64,000 nucleotides of DNA from Mytilisepta virgata. Taxonomy: Eukaryota; Mollusca; Bivalvia; Mytilida; Mytilidae. The stretch is taken from the NCBI GenBank assembly GCA_028015205.1, contig CM051518.1, positions 34,500,001 to 34,564,000 of the forward strand. Direction: 5' to 3'. A program made the position numbers and the translations under genes. Under the pieces are notes generated by a model. It was not told where the DNA came from, made no database searches, and saw nothing but the letters and a program-made list of their open reading frames with translations. This document shows positions 62,721 through 64,000 of the stretch, one piece after another; the first letter of the stretch is position 1, and the number at the start of each line of letters is the position of its first letter.

Positions 62721-63058
62721 CATAGGGAGATATAGTTTATATATAATTTCATCTCATCATTCTCACTAAAATTAGGCAAATCACTTCATATTTTAATTAT
62801 AAAGGTTTTTAAGAGTATATGAAGTAGTTATTGTTACAAAACAATGTCAATACGGATAAACTTTTGAACAAATGGCATACCATAACTTTTGTTTTTTGTT
62901 ATCCTCATAAAAAGTTTTTAAAGAATTACCTTCCACGAAATTATTTGACCAAAGACAAAAAAAGTATTAGAATAACCCTTTCTTCAGTATTGTGTTCGGT
63001 GGTCAGTACATCAAGCAAAACTACAATTTCAAAAATTGATTGAAAACATGTCTTTGGG

Positions 63059-63064
63059 AATAAA
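63059..63064 (+). terminator. Candidate polyadenylation signal AATAAA (proximal)
   Basis: AATAAA 339 bp after the stop codon, followed by a T-containing stretch (GTTGTCATTT). Confidence 0.4.
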
Positions 63065-63568
63065 GAATGTTGTCATTTAAAATATTGCATTATTAGTAAA
63101 TAAGTGCTAACAGACATCTCCAGTTAATAGCCAAATGGAAATACAATGTAAAACTAACATAGGTACTAATTATAAGTATGAACCAACAATAACATTACAA
63201 TATTTGAATACAATTGGTTTCCAGGTTGTATTCATTCAATCAGAACTCTTTAAAGTGAAATAATTTTTAGATTCATTTACAGAAACTTTTGATGTAGAAG
63301 AGCTGGTGATGAAAGCACCAGTTATTCCCTTAGCATGAACATTTTCTAGGAAGAAACCTAGTTTACATAGAGCAATTCTGTGATATTTTTTATATGTTGT
63401 ATATTTTTATTCATTGTAAAACATTTGTGATAACTATATTCCGTCCATTGTTTTATGTCTACAGTGAGACAATCAGACTATTTTTATATTTTTTATTATC
63501 ACTGTATGTAAAAGCTGATACACTTATAACTCAACATTTGATTCCTTATTAAATGTTTTTGCCACCAG

Positions 63569-63574
63569 AATAAA
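63569..63574 (+). terminator. Candidate polyadenylation signal AATAAA (distal)
   Basis: AATAAA with a downstream TATTTTTTGTC U/GU-rich stretch about 20-30 bp later, the better context of the two. Confidence 0.4.
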
Positions 63575-64000
63575 ATCTGTGGAACAATTACTATTTTTTG
63601 TCTAGGTACCATCATATTAAAAGTTATCAAAACATTCAAAGACATGATCTGCAGTAAATTTGTATGTTTCTACCTTTTTGGGTTTTTTTCAATTACAAGT
63701 GTGGTACATTAGAAAACTGGAAAGGTTTAACAGTTAGTGTTCTAAAATGAAGTACAAAGTATAAGTAAAAATATGTTATGCCATGATTGTGTAAAGAAGT
63801 GTTCAACTCCACTGTTAAACACTGTTAAAAGTTTCACAATAGAAAGATCTGGAAATTTTACATTTGTTGTACCTGATAACAGACTTCTGAAAAAAATAGG
63901 ACCTATCTATAAAACTGCAGAAAGTTAAAATATGTAGACCAACCAGTTTCAAAGATATACTGGTACTTATTCTTGAAAAAATCATATAAAATTGAACTTG

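Larger units (their letters stand above)
62721..64000 (+). other. 3' UTR and downstream sequence
   Basis: AT-rich sequence after the stop codon. No further exon or repeat is supported. Candidate polyadenylation signals are listed separately; I cannot tell where the transcript ends. Confidence 0.55.

Overview
This is an AT-rich, intron-dominated stretch of an animal genome, most likely a bivalve mollusc. That call is an inference. It rests on the spliceosomal GT/AG introns, the dense short interspersed repeats, and the many copies of elements opening with AGCTCACCTGGCC, which I associate with bivalve genomes and transcripts. There is no bacterial or organellar character.

One protein-coding gene spans almost the whole window on the + strand. 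Its 5' part lies upstream of base 1. I chained 13 exons, plus a probable 7-base exon tail at the left edge, by matching intron phases at every junction. The joined reading frame is continuous: 3,978 nt, 1,325 residues plus stop, with the stop codon at 62718-62720. The order is a block of about nine ankyrin repeats (exons up to 33430), a very long Lys/Glu-rich region with internal protein repeats and RS/SP motifs (one 2.1-kb exon, 33341-35486), and a coiled-coil and basic C-terminal part built from seven small exons (40067-62720). I do not recognise the family by name, so no symbol is given.

The rest is intron, filled mainly by non-autonomous repeats. The dominant group has a 5'-terminal hairpin, then a GTCCGTC-rich stretch, then amplified internal modules of about 100-330 bp. 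The AGCTCACC family also has a 3' sub-terminal AGGTGAGC inverted to the start, a terminal hairpin (GGCTC..GAGCC) and an end in CTAG or CTTG followed by T. At least a dozen AGCTCACC copies are present, and at least six other families share the hairpin + GTCCGTC + module plan. Two filled/empty site comparisons inside the window suggest insertion into T runs without a target duplication. Together this fits Helitron/Helentron-associated interspersed elements (HINE-like), but no autonomous protein is present to prove it.

Other repeats are four tRNA-derived SINEs with target-site duplications, two pogo/Tigger-like MITEs with TA duplications in opposite orientation, fold-back elements at 44576-44701 and 61449-61589, a TIR element at 54848-55431, and arrays with 27-, 32-, 39-, 45-, 65- and 325-bp units. 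A tandem segmental duplication (56084-58588 and 58934-60092) has an AGCTCACC element in only one copy.

Layout: 1-16152 ankyrin exons and introns; 16153-33340 a 17-kb repeat-filled intron inside the last ankyrin repeat; 33341-35486 giant Lys/Glu exon; 35487-51168 small C-terminal exons; 51169-62532 an 11-kb intron; 62533-62720 last coding exon; 62721-64000 3' UTR and downstream sequence.
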